From Paludibacter sp. (GTDB lineage: Bacteria; Bacteroidota; Bacteroidia; Bacteroidales; Paludibacteraceae): a DNA stretch of 64,000 nt. The notes beneath the pieces are model-generated. The model had not been told where the DNA came from. It searched no databases and saw only the letters and a list, made by a program, of their open reading frames with translations. The position numbers were made by a program, and so were the translations under genes. This document shows positions 1 through 9,847 of this stretch, in pieces (position 1 is the first letter of the stretch; every line of letters starts with the position of its first letter). The DNA lies in contig JAQUWU010000008.1 in assembly GCA_028692715.1 (NCBI GenBank), positions 1-64,000 on the forward strand, read 5' to 3'.

Positions 1-1257
1 ATGCATCCAACGTCCTCTCAAAGCATGGCGAATATTATCACTAAAAACAGCTATATTGTCTAATTGTTTTGCATTTTTCTTCAACGCACTTTTATCTACG
101 GCCAAAGGAGATGAAGCTGCTGTCCAGCCTTCTCCATATATAAAAATTGTAGGATCAATTTTATTAAGTGCTGCACGGATTTCATTCATCGTTTCAATAT
201 CATGAATTCCCATTAAATCGAACCGAAAACCATCAACATGGTATTCGGTAGCCCAATAAACAACAGATTCAACCATGAATTTCCTCATCATTGGTCTTTC
301 TGATGCCGTTTCATTACCACAACCCGAAGCATTCGACCAGGTACTATCAGCATTCATGCGATAGAAATATCCGGGAGCTAAAAGATCTAAATGTGAATTT
401 TTCCCCATTGCAGTATGATTATAAACGACATCCATAATTACACGAATTCCGCTTTTGTGCAAGGACTGAACCATTTGTTTGAATTCAGTTATTCTTGTCA
501 CCGGATTGTATGGATTTGTAGAATAGCTTCCTTCAGGAACATTATAATTCAAGGGATCATAACCCCAGTTATATTTATTTTCATTGAGTTTTGTTTCGTC
601 AATCGAAGCGAAATCAAAAGCGGGTAAAATATGAACGTGAGTGATTCCTAGTTCTTTCAAATGATCAATCCCTGTAGCGTCACCAGCCGTATTTTTAGTT
701 CCATGTTCGGTAAATGCCAGAAATTTTCCTTTGTTTATCATTCCTGAATTTGGCGCTACCGAAAAATCACGAATATGTACTTCATAAAGGCTGATATCAG
801 TAAATTTATCCAACGCTGGTCGCTTGTCATTTTCCCAGCCTTCGGGATTAGTATCGGCAAAATCAATAATTGCGGCTCGTTTTCCGTTTACGCCGGTGGC
901 TTTTACCCACATTCCGGGTGTTTCATCTAACCATGCTTCATTTACTTTAATCTGAAATGTATAAAATTTGCCTTTCAGATCTTTATCTATTTTTAGTGTC
1001 CAGGTACCCATTTCGGCTCTATCCATATCCAATACCTCGTACGCTCCGCCTTCGTAACCATTGTCGTAAAGTAATATTTTAACCTGAGAAGCTGTAGGCG
1101 CCCAAACCCGAAATTTAGAAGCATGTGGTGAATAAGTCAATTCTAGATCAGAACCATCGTAAACTGGATATTCGTCAAAACTTTTATAGTTTGGTTTCGT
1201 TTTACATGCACTAAAAAACACTGAAATCAAGGACATAAATAGTAAATACTTTCTCAT
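1..1257 (-). CDS. pulA: Type I pullulanase, lipoprotein (3' part outside window)
   Basis: GH13 debranching enzyme that would hydrolyse alpha-1,6 branches of pullulan or glycogen-like glucans. 419 N-terminal residues are visible and the frame runs off the window edge, so the C-terminus is missing. Residues 1-18 look like a lipoprotein signal ending FSAC, so the enzyme is probably membrane anchored. A CBM48-like beta-sandwich follows (about 40-130), then the barrel with YNWGYDP, the signature that separates type I pullulanases from other GH13 members. Further on come DVVYNHT (region I), GFRFDLMGIHD (region II, containing the nucleophile Asp) and YGEGW (region III, containing the acid/base Glu). 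The start is the only ATG before the signal peptide. It is divergent from nothing: the next gene upstream in this direction lies outside the window, and the M3 peptidase terminator lies just behind its start. Confidence 0.92.
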   Translation of the reverse strand, partial: MRKYLLFMSLISVFFSACKTKPNYKSFDEYPVYDGSDLELTYSPHASKFRVWAPTASQVKILLYDNGYEGGAYEVLDMDRAEMGTWTLKIDKDLKGKFYTFQIKVNEAWLDETPGMWVKATGVNGKRAAIIDFADTNPEGWENDKRPALDKFTDISLYEVHIRDFSVAPNSGMINKGKFLAFTEHGTKNTAGDATGIDHLKELGITHVHILPAFDFASIDETKLNENKYNWGYDPLNYNVPEGSYSTNPYNPVTRITEFKQMVQSLHKSGIRVIMDVVYNHTAMGKNSHLDLLAPGYFYRMNADSTWSNASGCGNETASERPMMRKFMVESVVYWATEYHVDGFRFDLMGIHDIETMNEIRAALNKIDPTIFIYGEGWTAASSPLAVDKSALKKNAKQLDNIAVFSDNIRHALRGRWMH

Positions 1258-1295
1258 GTTTATTTTTTTTTGAATGTAAGGTAGTTCATTTTACT

Positions 1296-1335
1296 GAAAA
1301 AATCACGTGAAAAATTATATTTATTCCACGTGATT
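1296..1335 (-). terminator. Rho-independent terminator of the M3 peptidase gene
   Basis: AATCACGTG at 1301-1309 pairs with CACGTGATT at 1327-1335. Read on the minus strand the stem is followed by a T run, 27 nt after the stop codon of the peptidase gene. Confidence 0.75.
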
Positions 1336-1361
1336 AATTTTATTGTCTCAGTTATTTTAAT

Positions 1362-3452
1362 TTAAAGTATTCCATTTCTCTTTAGTAAAGCATCAATAGT
1401 TGGTTCCTGACCACGGAATCGTTTATACAAAACCATTGGATGTTCAGTTCCTCCATTCATTAATATGTTTCTACGGAATGAGTCAGCTGTTTTTTTATTG
1501 AAAATTCCATTTTTTGTAAAAACAGAATAAGCATCGGCATCCAACACTTCAGCCCATTTGTAACTGTAATATCCTGCAGCATAACCTCCTGAAAATATAT
1601 GATTGAAACTAGTACTCATGGCAGTATGCTCAACTTTAGGTAGAATCTGAGTAGATTTCATAGCCTCTTCTTCGAATGATATTACATCTCCAACAAATGG
1701 TTTCTCTAGGGTATGCCAAGCCATATCAAGATAACCAAAACTCAACTGACGTAAACAGAAAGAAGCAATATTGAAATTTTCAGCCGCTTTAATTTTTTGA
1801 ATTAACTCTGCCGGAATTTTTTCACCGGTTTGATAATGAACTGCAAAACCATCTAAAAACTCTTTTTCAGAAGCCCAGTTTTCCATAATCTGAGATGGAA
1901 GTTCTACAAAATCACGATAAACATTCGTTCCTGATAAAGATTGATATGTACATTTTGTTAACATTCCGTGTAAAGAGTGTCCAAATTCATGCAAAAATGT
2001 TGTCACTTCATCGAAAGTCAATAAAGCTGGTTTTGTTGCTGTAGGGCGTGTAAAGTTCATTACAACTGTGATATGCGGACGACTATCCTTTTTCCCATCC
2101 ATCCATTGTGCTTTGAAATCATTCATCCATGCTCCTGCCCTCTTGCCTTCGCGCGGATGAAAATCCGTGTACAAAACTGCCAGAAACTGCCCTTTTTCGT
2201 CAGTCACATCATAAGCATCAACTTCGGGATTGTACACCTGTATTTTAGGATTCTTCGTGAATTTTATGCCATACAATTTAGTTGCTAAACCAAACACTCC
2301 CTTTTTTACATTTTCAAGTTCGAAATATGGTTTTAGTAATTCATCATTAATTGCATATTTTTCATCTTTTAATTTTTCAGAATAATAAGACCAATCCCAT
2401 GGTTGCAATTGAAAATAAGCACCATGATTATTTGCATATTCCTGCACTGCTGCCACTTCTTTTTCAGCCGTAGGCTTATAGGCTTTCAATAATTTATCGA
2501 GTAAATCATACACATTTTCTTTCTTTTCAGCCATTCTGTTTATTAACACATAATCGGCATACGATTTATGTCCCAATAAATTAGCGATTTGAAACCTGAC
2601 ATTAGCAATCCTTTCAACATTATCGCGGTTATCAAATTCGCCACCGTTCACACATTTAGTTGTATATGCCATATATAATTCACGGCGCAAATCTCTATTA
2701 TCGGCAAATTTCATAAATGGGACATAACAAGTAGTTTTCAAATTCAACATCCAACCTGTTTTAGTCGCATTTTTTGCATTTTCGGCGAGGGTTTCAATAA
2801 AATCTTCGGACAAACCCGACAATAATGCTTTGTCAGTGATCAACAGACTGTATTTGTTTGTTTCTTTCAAAACATTCTGACCATATTGAAGCTGTAATAA
2901 ATTCAATTCTTTTGATAATTCCCTATAAATAGCTTTGTCGGCATCCGACAAATTTGCACCATTATCAGCAAATCCATCGTAAGTATTCTTTAAAAGCATC
3001 TGTTGCTCTTTGGTCAATTTCAATTTATCTTTCTGATCATAAACAGCTTTTACTTTGGAAAAAAGTTTTTCATTCAACTTTATAGAGTTAGAATGCTCCG
3101 TCATTATAGGAGATATTTTTTCAGCTATTCCCTGTAATTCATCGTTAGTTTCGGAACTTAAAAGGTTATAAAATGGCGAAGCAACTTTTGTAAGCAATGC
3201 CCCTGAAGTTTCTAATGCTACAATTGTATTATCAAAAGTTGGAGCATTCGGGTTATTTATTATATCATCAATTTCTACAGTATGTTGCTTGACAGCCTCT
3301 TCAAATGCCGGCAAATAATCTTCCGTTTTTATTTCATTAAATGGAATTGTTTGATGAACTGTTTTGTAAGTTTCAAAAAATGGGTTTGCAGCAAAAGTTG
3401 CTGTAGCTATTGAAATCGACGTCATAAAAATTATAAATTTTAATGTTTTCAT
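1362..3452 (-). CDS. M3 family zinc peptidase (Dcp/oligopeptidase A-like)
   Basis: Thimet-oligopeptidase family metalloenzyme that cleaves short peptides. The 696 residues match the usual length of bacterial M3A enzymes. An N-terminal signal peptide (about 1-21, ending ATFAA) suggests a periplasmic location, which fits dipeptidyl carboxypeptidases of Bacteroidetes. The zinc site is HEFGHSLHG at residues 488-496, with His488, Glu489 and His492, and the third ligand Glu517 in VELPSQ. The helical N-terminal half carries the family's PFxxI start. The gene appears monocistronic, with a terminator just downstream. Dcp and oligopeptidase A cannot be separated from motifs alone; the signal peptide favours Dcp. 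Confidence 0.93.
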   Translation of the reverse strand: MKTLKFIIFMTSISIATATFAANPFFETYKTVHQTIPFNEIKTEDYLPAFEEAVKQHTVEIDDIINNPNAPTFDNTIVALETSGALLTKVASPFYNLLSSETNDELQGIAEKISPIMTEHSNSIKLNEKLFSKVKAVYDQKDKLKLTKEQQMLLKNTYDGFADNGANLSDADKAIYRELSKELNLLQLQYGQNVLKETNKYSLLITDKALLSGLSEDFIETLAENAKNATKTGWMLNLKTTCYVPFMKFADNRDLRRELYMAYTTKCVNGGEFDNRDNVERIANVRFQIANLLGHKSYADYVLINRMAEKKENVYDLLDKLLKAYKPTAEKEVAAVQEYANNHGAYFQLQPWDWSYYSEKLKDEKYAINDELLKPYFELENVKKGVFGLATKLYGIKFTKNPKIQVYNPEVDAYDVTDEKGQFLAVLYTDFHPREGKRAGAWMNDFKAQWMDGKKDSRPHITVVMNFTRPTATKPALLTFDEVTTFLHEFGHSLHGMLTKCTYQSLSGTNVYRDFVELPSQIMENWASEKEFLDGFAVHYQTGEKIPAELIQKIKAAENFNIASFCLRQLSFGYLDMAWHTLEKPFVGDVISFEEEAMKSTQILPKVEHTAMSTSFNHIFSGGYAAGYYSYKWAEVLDADAYSVFTKNGIFNKKTADSFRRNILMNGGTEHPMVLYKRFRGQEPTIDALLKRNGIL

Positions 3453-3488
3453 TGTGTAATCGTTTTTGTGATTCCTTTAATCTTAAAT

Positions 3489-4841
3489 TTAATTCTTTAT
3501 CAGTTTTTGTGTAAATTGTCTTTCGTTACAATTAACTCTGAGAATATATATGCCATTTGCAAATTCGCTAATGTCAATTACACCCGACTTTTCGGTAATC
3601 TCTTGTTTTATCAACACTCTGCCATTTAAATCCATCAATTGCCATGAATTCATATTATAAATCTGTGTATCAATATAGTAAATTCCATTTGAAGGATTTG
3701 GATAAACAGGGAGATTCTCTTTTTTATTTTTTTCAATTAACTCAATTGAAGTATCATCAATTAGTAAATAGTTTAACTGAATTTTATTTGCTTTTTGTAT
3801 AGTTGGTTCATCATTAAATAAATAGGGAATAAATGATGTCGTGAACTGTCCTGTTTCACCTCCCCAAAAGTCGAACTTTGATGCTACCGAATTAGCTTTA
3901 TTTCCATCAAAATCGGAATAAACGATGGAAATCATGCTTCTCCATTTATGATATATTGGGATTAACAATGATTTCTGTATCAACATCTGATTATCATATG
4001 AATATTCATATTTAAGAACATCATTCCAATACATTGACTTCCATAATTTATATTCTTCCGAAATCAACTCATTATCGTCATTATACTTATAATCAATCAT
4101 TTGATCGTTCTCCCACACAGAATTTGTTTCATCCCATATTTTATTTCGTTGTGAAATTAAATTGGTAGTCCCAGACATATAATAATAATTTACCATCCCA
4201 TCATTCAACCAATCATCCTCAGTATTAGTTCTTTTTCTTGTGATTTGAGATGTCAACACACTTGTTTCATTGTATTTATTTTTCAACACATATTCACTGG
4301 ACAAATATGAATTTTCGTAGATTTTTGTGATTACAGAGTCAATTTTATTTTCAATATAAGTATAATCGGCTCTTTGAGATAAAATCCATTGTCCATTCTG
4401 TTTCAACGAGTCAAGTTTAGTTACTTTTTTCGACAAATCATATTGATAACTGATTTTTTTTATTTCTGTTGGAATATTATTTTTGATTGATTTATGTAAT
4501 TCTGAAATAAAATTGCCTCCGCTATAGTTATAACTAATTTCGTATGAGGTATTCCAACTAGATACATTCCAGTTTTTTTCACGTTGTAGAACACAATCAT
4601 TTCCCTCGTAAAACCATTCAGTTTGAGTTAAGCGTTTCCATGCATCAGACTGCCCAGAATACTTGGTTTCCAGCACTTTATTACCATTAGTATCATATAA
4701 ATACAAATAACGAAAAGTTGTGTCATTATCAATGACCAATAATTCTGTAACCAACTGATTGTTAACTGCAGCTGAACCCGACTTTGGTAAACAAAAAATA
4801 ATAAATAAAGAAAAAAATAAACCTACTCGGGATGTCTTCAT
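3489..4841 (-). CDS. Secreted protein with T9SS type A sorting domain
   Basis: 450-residue exported protein of unknown role. Residues 1-24 form a signal peptide. The body (about 60-350) contains loosely repeated segments of about 45-60 residues rich in Y-x-Y beta strands and W residues (for example YEISYNYSGG, YYYMSGTTNLIS, YKYNDDNELIS), which resemble YD-like beta repeats of secreted Bacteroidetes proteins. The last 75 residues form a Por secretion/T9SS type A domain: YPNPSNG, then WQLMDLNGR, ANGIYILRV and a basic end (QKLIKN). This is known to direct transport across the outer membrane with C-terminal processing. It sits 36 nt upstream of the M3 peptidase gene and could be co-transcribed with it. 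No enzymatic motif is visible. Confidence 0.8.
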   Translation of the reverse strand: MKTSRVGLFFSLFIIFCLPKSGSAAVNNQLVTELLVIDNDTTFRYLYLYDTNGNKVLETKYSGQSDAWKRLTQTEWFYEGNDCVLQREKNWNVSSWNTSYEISYNYSGGNFISELHKSIKNNIPTEIKKISYQYDLSKKVTKLDSLKQNGQWILSQRADYTYIENKIDSVITKIYENSYLSSEYVLKNKYNETSVLTSQITRKRTNTEDDWLNDGMVNYYYMSGTTNLISQRNKIWDETNSVWENDQMIDYKYNDDNELISEEYKLWKSMYWNDVLKYEYSYDNQMLIQKSLLIPIYHKWRSMISIVYSDFDGNKANSVASKFDFWGGETGQFTTSFIPYLFNDEPTIQKANKIQLNYLLIDDTSIELIEKNKKENLPVYPNPSNGIYYIDTQIYNMNSWQLMDLNGRVLIKQEITEKSGVIDISEFANGIYILRVNCNERQFTQKLIKN

Positions 4842-5004
4842 TAAAAAAAATTACAACATTAAATATTTTGTCAAAAATACAAATAATTATTCGAAACTAC
4901 AAACAGAAAGTATTCCTATAAGTTCTGCGGAAGTGTTTAATAATCAAGGTTTATGAAACATATTTGATTTTTTAGTTAAATATATTAAGCTTGATTTTTC
5001 AGCA

Positions 5005-5042
5005 TAAAAAAGACACTTTCAATTTAATTTTGAAAGTGTCTT
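5005..5042 (-). terminator. Terminator downstream of mgsA
   Basis: GACACTTTCAA (5012-5022) pairs with TTGAAAGTGTC (5030-5040). On the minus strand the stem is followed by TTTTTT, 22 nt after the mgsA stop codon. Confidence 0.8.
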
Positions 5043-5063
5043 CATTCAATAAATTTCATTCAT

Positions 5064-5507
5064 TTATCTATGATATTGCACATACATAGGTTCAGTAGGT
5101 TCATATTCATCATTATCCCACAATGAGCTGGTAATCATTAAATCGGCACTATACCGATTGCACGCAATAGGCACATTGTGGATTCGGCATTGTCGCAACA
5201 ACATTTGAATATCGGCTTCGTGCGGTTGAGCATTCAGGTCGTCAATTAAGAAAACAGCCAGATTTACCTGTTTACGAACTACAAGAGCAGCAATTTCGGC
5301 ATCTCCACCCAAAGGACCAGAATTCATACAGGTTATATCAACTTCCACTCCTTTTTCTTTTAATGCTGCTTCTATTAAACCACCAGTTGTTCCGGTACAT
5401 ACCAATTTATGTTTCGACAACATATCTGCATTATAAACTGCCCAATCTACCATATCGGCTTTGCGATTATCATGCGCTACTAAAGCTATTGTCAATTGTT
5501 TATTCAT
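5064..5507 (-). CDS. mgsA: Methylglyoxal synthase
   Basis: Converts dihydroxyacetone phosphate to methylglyoxal and phosphate, a glycolytic bypass under phosphate limitation. Family motifs are visible: VAHDNRK near the N-terminus, TGTTGG (phosphate binding), MNSGPLGGDAEIA with the catalytic Asp, DDLNAQPHEADI and IPIACNRYSADLMI. An in-frame ATG exists at 5531, but a TAACTTTG -7 element lies at 5536-5543. Transcription would then begin at about that ATG, so the ATG at 5507 (MNKQL, 147 aa) is the better start. Cytosolic and single gene. tpiA, encoding another enzyme that uses the same substrate, lies at the far end of the window. Confidence 0.92.
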   Translation of the reverse strand: MNKQLTIALVAHDNRKADMVDWAVYNADMLSKHKLVCTGTTGGLIEAALKEKGVEVDITCMNSGPLGGDAEIAALVVRKQVNLAVFLIDDLNAQPHEADIQMLLRQCRIHNVPIACNRYSADLMITSSLWDNDEYEPTEPMYVQYHR

Positions 5508-5535
5508 TTTTTTTAATTTTTCATTTTCCATGCTG

Positions 5536-5543
5536 CAAAGTTA
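5536..5543 (-). promoter_or_regulatory. Bacteroidetes -7 element of mgsA
   Basis: TAACTTTG on the minus strand matches TAnnTTTG. No clear TTTG is seen at the -33 position. Its place only 5 nt before the upstream ATG decides the choice of the mgsA start at 5507. Confidence 0.5.
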
Positions 5544-5759
5544 TGAAAATATTAATAATTCATTCCGTTTTAAATAAAATAAGACTATTATTTTAACAGA
5601 TCAAACGATCGTTTAGTGTCAATGTTTCAATTCTATTACAAATACAATTTATAAATCAGAATAATTAAAGTACATTTATTTCCGTTTAGCAGTCGTTTTA
5701 ATCAAAAATATATTAAATTTTTCGCTAATTTTGCAAAATAAAAATTTAGCAAAACAAAA

Positions 5760-7283
5760 ATGAAAAAATATCTCTTTCTCTTTATTGTAAATATTTTTTT
5801 AATAACTTCAGTTTTTGCGCAATCTCCAAAAAGAGAATTGCGTGCTGTTTGGATAGCTACAGTAGCTAATATTGATTGGCCAAGTTCCCAAAAACTGAGT
5901 TCAAAAGAACAAAGAGAAGAAATGCGAAAAATATTGGATGGGTGTGTGAAAAACAATATTAATACTGTTATCATGCAGATACGTCCTACTTCCGATGCTT
6001 TTTATCCTTCGGCATTAGAACCCTGGTCACATTGGTTAACTGGAAAACAAGGCGTTAAACCGAATCCTTATTACGACCCATTACAATTTATTATCGAAGA
6101 AGCACACAAACGTTGTATCGAAGTTCATGTATGGCTAAATCCTTATCGGTTATCTAATAGCGATAATATTAATATGTTGTCGAAAGATCATTTATACTAT
6201 AAGAACAAGGATTTATTTGTAAGATACGGTGGTAAATATTATTTTGATCCGGGATTGGACGAAACCAGAATGTTTTTAAACTCAGTAGTTGAAGATGTTG
6301 TTGAACATTACGATATTGACGCAGTACATTTTGATGATTATTTTTATCCATATAAAGTTGGTAATCAGGAATTTCCTGACAATGAATCTTTCAAAAAATT
6401 TCCGAGAGGATTTGCACCAAATCAAAAGGACGACTGGCGAAGAAACAATGTAAATATGGTTATTGCCGAACTGCAACAAACCATTAAATCGCTAAAACCA
6501 TGGGTTGAATTCGGAATTTCACCATTTGGTGTTTGGAGAAATGATAACGTTGACCCCGATGGTTCAGCCACCCGTGCTGGTGTTCAAAATTACGACGATT
6601 TGTATGCCGACATTCTTAAATGGCTGAAAGAAGGAAATATCGATTATGTTGTTCCACAATTATATTGGGAAATTGGCAAAAAAGTGGCCGATTACAAAAT
6701 TCTTGCAAATTGGTGGAGTAAAAACTCTTTCGGAAAAAATCTGTATATTGGTTTATACGCTTCAAAATTGGGGATGTCGGGTGCTGAACCTGCCTGGAAA
6801 AAAGGGAATGAGTTAATTCGTCAGATAAGATTAAACAGAAGTATCCCACAAATTGATGGCGCTGCCTTTTTCAGTTCCAAAACATTTTTACAAAACAAAC
6901 AAGGCTTAAACGACAGTCTACAGCACGGTTTATACAAATACCCTGCAATTTGCCCTATCAATAGAAATATCAAAGGCGATTCATCTGCTCAACCTCAAAA
7001 TATCAGAATTTTAAAAGACAGTTCTGAGGCTTATCTAATTTGGGATGATATTAACGAAGAGGGTGGTTGCAAAACAGCTTACTATGTTGTGTATGCATTT
7101 AAAGGCAAAAAAGTGGGTGACTTAAACAATCCGGCAAATATCTTAACGCTGACCACCGAGAACTGTATTGATTTACGCGAAATGGAAATGAGAATTAAAG
7201 GACATTACACCTTTGTAGTGACTGCAATAAATCGTTATAAACACGAGAGCGTACCTACTGAAGGAGTTAGCCGAAGAATGTAA
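5760..7283 (+). CDS. GHL10/DUF187 family secreted glycoside hydrolase-like protein
   Basis: 507-residue exported protein of the glycosyl-hydrolase-like 10 family (FenI/YngK type), a TIM barrel presumed to act on polysaccharide or peptidoglycan-related glycans; the substrate is not known. A signal peptide (1-20, ending SVFAQ) is followed by the family's opening LRAVWIATVANIDWPS. Then come VIMQIRPTSDAFYPSALEPWS, EVHVWLNPYRL, DAVHFDDYFYPY (the acidic active-site strand), EFGISPFGVWR and DYVVPQLYW. The last 90 residues look like a fibronectin III-like module. A TAATTTTG element at 5726-5733 is a plausible -7 box. It is convergent with the FAD oxidoreductase gene, with only 3 nt between the stop codons. 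Confidence 0.88.
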   Translation: MKKYLFLFIVNIFLITSVFAQSPKRELRAVWIATVANIDWPSSQKLSSKEQREEMRKILDGCVKNNINTVIMQIRPTSDAFYPSALEPWSHWLTGKQGVKPNPYYDPLQFIIEEAHKRCIEVHVWLNPYRLSNSDNINMLSKDHLYYKNKDLFVRYGGKYYFDPGLDETRMFLNSVVEDVVEHYDIDAVHFDDYFYPYKVGNQEFPDNESFKKFPRGFAPNQKDDWRRNNVNMVIAELQQTIKSLKPWVEFGISPFGVWRNDNVDPDGSATRAGVQNYDDLYADILKWLKEGNIDYVVPQLYWEIGKKVADYKILANWWSKNSFGKNLYIGLYASKLGMSGAEPAWKKGNELIRQIRLNRSIPQIDGAAFFSSKTFLQNKQGLNDSLQHGLYKYPAICPINRNIKGDSSAQPQNIRILKDSSEAYLIWDDINEEGGCKTAYYVVYAFKGKKVGDLNNPANILTLTTENCIDLREMEMRIKGHYTFVVTAINRYKHESVPTEGVSRRM

Positions 7284-7286
7284 TTT

Positions 7287-8897
7287 CTATTTCATTTTCA
7301 ACACTTTGTCCGATGCTAGTTTCCCTGTCAGTATTGAAATTGGCATTCCCGATGGACTATAAACCCATTGACCGGCCTGAAAAACTGAGGGTAAAATTGT
7401 GTCGACGGATTTAGCAATAGAAAGCATGCCATTTTCAACGGGTATCATTGGGTTTGTAAATGCCCAACCTGTTATTCCACCTTGTGTATTTCTGGTTAAC
7501 TTTTCGATAGTGAGTGGAGATGATGAAAATTGTTCAGATATTTTGCTCTTTAATCCTTTAAATATACTTTCATCGAGGGTTTTTATCATGTATTGCTCAA
7601 TAACTTCTTTCATTTCAATTGTCCAACCAAGATCATCAATTTTCCTTGTCAATTGATAATCAAATAAAATACTGATTATCAAACCCGTTTTACCTTCTGG
7701 CGCCATATTCTCATCTCTTAAAACAGGAATCGAAATCTCATAGGTATTCAATCGACAATATTCCATCAAATATTCTTTTATCTTATTTTTGACATCACTA
7801 TTCGTTGAATCAACCCTTTTATCCTTTATGAATTTATCAATAAAAGTTGTGGACAAAGATGTTAAGCCTTCTTTTGAAGGTGTATAAAAGAAATGACCGG
7901 TACATATTTTAGTGAAATATTCTTTTTTCTCATTTACCGTAGCGTAAATTGAAAAAACAGAATCACCACCTTTTAAATCTTTCAGTTGATTTTGCTTTTC
8001 AATAATTTTATTTTTTAATTTCGGATCGTAGAGTTCTTCTAATGAAATGATATTGTAGAGCAATTTCATATCACCTGCCCAAACCAATTTATTGTATTCA
8101 ATACGATTTCCATGTTGATCTACAATGTATTTCTGTTCAGGATGAAGACTGATAACTGTTGTTGAAGTTTTAATTTCACCTCCATGTTTCACTATAAATT
8201 CTTCTAATTTTTGACCTAAAACAGCTGTACCTCCGATGGGATAATGATAATCGAGATACAAATGGAAATAACTTAAAGCAAAGGATGTAGGTGTTGCCTG
8301 AAAAAAGTGCTGCGCAATATTATCAATTAGCTTCTGGTTGTTTGTAAATTTAGCTAAATACTGGTTTACGGGTTCATTTAAATTCTTAATTTTTCGTATA
8401 GCAACTAAAAACTTGAACAACCATGGAAAAATAACGGTCAACAAGTATTTTTTATCTTTGGTAATATCCAGGAAAGCAGGATTATCAATGCCATATAACA
8501 CATCCATGTATTTCATTATTTTCCTTATTTCGAGAATAATTTTACCTACATCTTCTTTGTTTTCGGGGAAATGTTTTTTAAGTAATTCTTCGTATTCAAA
8601 AAGACTGTTATAATCTTTTAATCTTAATACATCATCAGCAATACCTATTGAAACAGGACTTTTTACAAAATCTATTTCAATCCCAAGGTCTCGTAACATT
8701 GGAAAAACGATACCTGAATTTTCTATTGACCGCAACCCACCATCGAAATAAACATTATCCCGATGAAATGTTTGCACCAATCCTCCGGTTTTCATTTGAC
8801 GTTCAATTAATGCAATTGATTTTCCTGCTCTTGAAATGTATGCAGCAGCAGTTAAACCGGCTAAACCACCCCCAACAACAACTATATCAAATTTCAT
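7287..8897 (-). CDS. CrtI-like NAD(P)/FAD-dependent oxidoreductase
   Basis: Flavoprotein of the phytoene desaturase/amine oxidase superfamily. The N-terminus MKFDIVVVGGGLAGLTAAAYISRAG is a Rossmann FAD site (GxGxxG), followed by GGLVQTF and a FDGG segment typical of CrtI relatives. The C-terminus SIAKSVDTILPSVFQAGQWVYSPSGMP is the second FAD-contact region. I use the ATG at 8897 (536 aa) because AGGGA lies 8 nt before it; the in-frame ATG at 8915 has no such signal. It overlaps the 3' end of the SDR gene by 11 nt, so it is translationally coupled as the last gene of a three-gene operon. The substrate is unknown; no carotenoid genes are nearby. Confidence 0.82.
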   Translation of the reverse strand: MKFDIVVVGGGLAGLTAAAYISRAGKSIALIERQMKTGGLVQTFHRDNVYFDGGLRSIENSGIVFPMLRDLGIEIDFVKSPVSIGIADDVLRLKDYNSLFEYEELLKKHFPENKEDVGKIILEIRKIMKYMDVLYGIDNPAFLDITKDKKYLLTVIFPWLFKFLVAIRKIKNLNEPVNQYLAKFTNNQKLIDNIAQHFFQATPTSFALSYFHLYLDYHYPIGGTAVLGQKLEEFIVKHGGEIKTSTTVISLHPEQKYIVDQHGNRIEYNKLVWAGDMKLLYNIISLEELYDPKLKNKIIEKQNQLKDLKGGDSVFSIYATVNEKKEYFTKICTGHFFYTPSKEGLTSLSTTFIDKFIKDKRVDSTNSDVKNKIKEYLMEYCRLNTYEISIPVLRDENMAPEGKTGLIISILFDYQLTRKIDDLGWTIEMKEVIEQYMIKTLDESIFKGLKSKISEQFSSSPLTIEKLTRNTQGGITGWAFTNPMIPVENGMLSIAKSVDTILPSVFQAGQWVYSPSGMPISILTGKLASDKVLKMK

Positions 8898-9828
8898 AAT
8901 AGTTTCCCTGATCAATTTTTGTCAACTTTTTACTTATTTCAAATATTTTCTTACCCAACTCCCTGTCAAGAGCATGTTTGGCAGGGATTTCTTCATTGGT
9001 CAAATTAAAGAATTTGCCTGAAATCCCCTCCATTTCGGGCGAAGAGGCAAGGTAATAAATTGCTTCACCTGAAATTTTTGGGGATTTTAATAAGGGCTGA
9101 ATAATATATTTTGAATACAAATTATATAATATCCCGTTATTATAACCGATATTTGATTTTACAGCACCGGGATGCATTGCATTTATAGTCACATTCTTTC
9201 CAATAAGTAAATCATTCAGTTCCCAAATAGTCATTAATTGTGCTATTTTAGAAGCACCATAACCTTTTAAACCTTTGTAACAACGATTTTTCCATGTTAA
9301 ATCATCTAGTTGCAATCCATTAAAGCGATGACCTTCTGAGTTAACATAAATAATTCTGGTTGGAGCATTTTCCACCATTCGTTTTAACAACATACTTGTT
9401 ATCAGAAAGGAAGCTAAATGATTTACCCCAAAAGCCATTTCATTTCCATCAACAGTTAGTTGTCGGGTTGTCATATGTACCCCGGCATTATTTATTAACA
9501 CATCTATCTTCGGGTATTTCATCATGATAGCTTCAGTTGCAACTCTCACTTCTTCTAATTTTGAGAAGTCAGCAATAAAGTAATCCGCCTTGCAATTATT
9601 AGTTGCGCGAATATTGTGGCATAATATTTCAGCTTTGTCTTTGTCTCTAACCATCATTACTATGCAGGCACCAGCCTTTGCCAAACGAATAGTAGCCTCA
9701 TAGCCTACTCCTGAGGTAGCTCCTGTGATTAAACAGACTTTGCCTTTCATCGATTCATGCGACACCTTCTGAGGCAAACGACCTACAGTCAAGAAATTAA
9801 GTTCTTCCGGAAGTTCAAATTTCTTCAT
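8887..9828 (-). CDS. Short-chain dehydrogenase/reductase (SDR)
   Basis: Classical-fold SDR, 313 residues. NAD(P) site TGATSGVGYEA, then NNAG, an active-site Ser in IIYVNSEGH and the YGASK Tyr-Lys pair. The closest recognisable relatives by pattern are retinol dehydrogenase/WW-oxidoreductase-like SDRs (MTTRQLTVDGNEMAFGVNHL). The frame extends to a TTG at 9855, but the ATG at 9828 has GAGAGAG directly in front of it and leaves a 19-nt gap after the preceding SnoaL-like gene, so I take it as the start. Middle gene of the three-gene operon; a role in modifying a hydrophobic substrate together with the FAD enzyme is an inference. Confidence 0.85.
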   Translation of the reverse strand: MKKFELPEELNFLTVGRLPQKVSHESMKGKVCLITGATSGVGYEATIRLAKAGACIVMMVRDKDKAEILCHNIRATNNCKADYFIADFSKLEEVRVATEAIMMKYPKIDVLINNAGVHMTTRQLTVDGNEMAFGVNHLASFLITSMLLKRMVENAPTRIIYVNSEGHRFNGLQLDDLTWKNRCYKGLKGYGASKIAQLMTIWELNDLLIGKNVTINAMHPGAVKSNIGYNNGILYNLYSKYIIQPLLKSPKISGEAIYYLASSPEMEGISGKFFNLTNEEIPAKHALDRELGKKIFEISKKLTKIDQGNYYEI

Positions 9829-9847
9829 CTCTCTCAATTTATAAAAA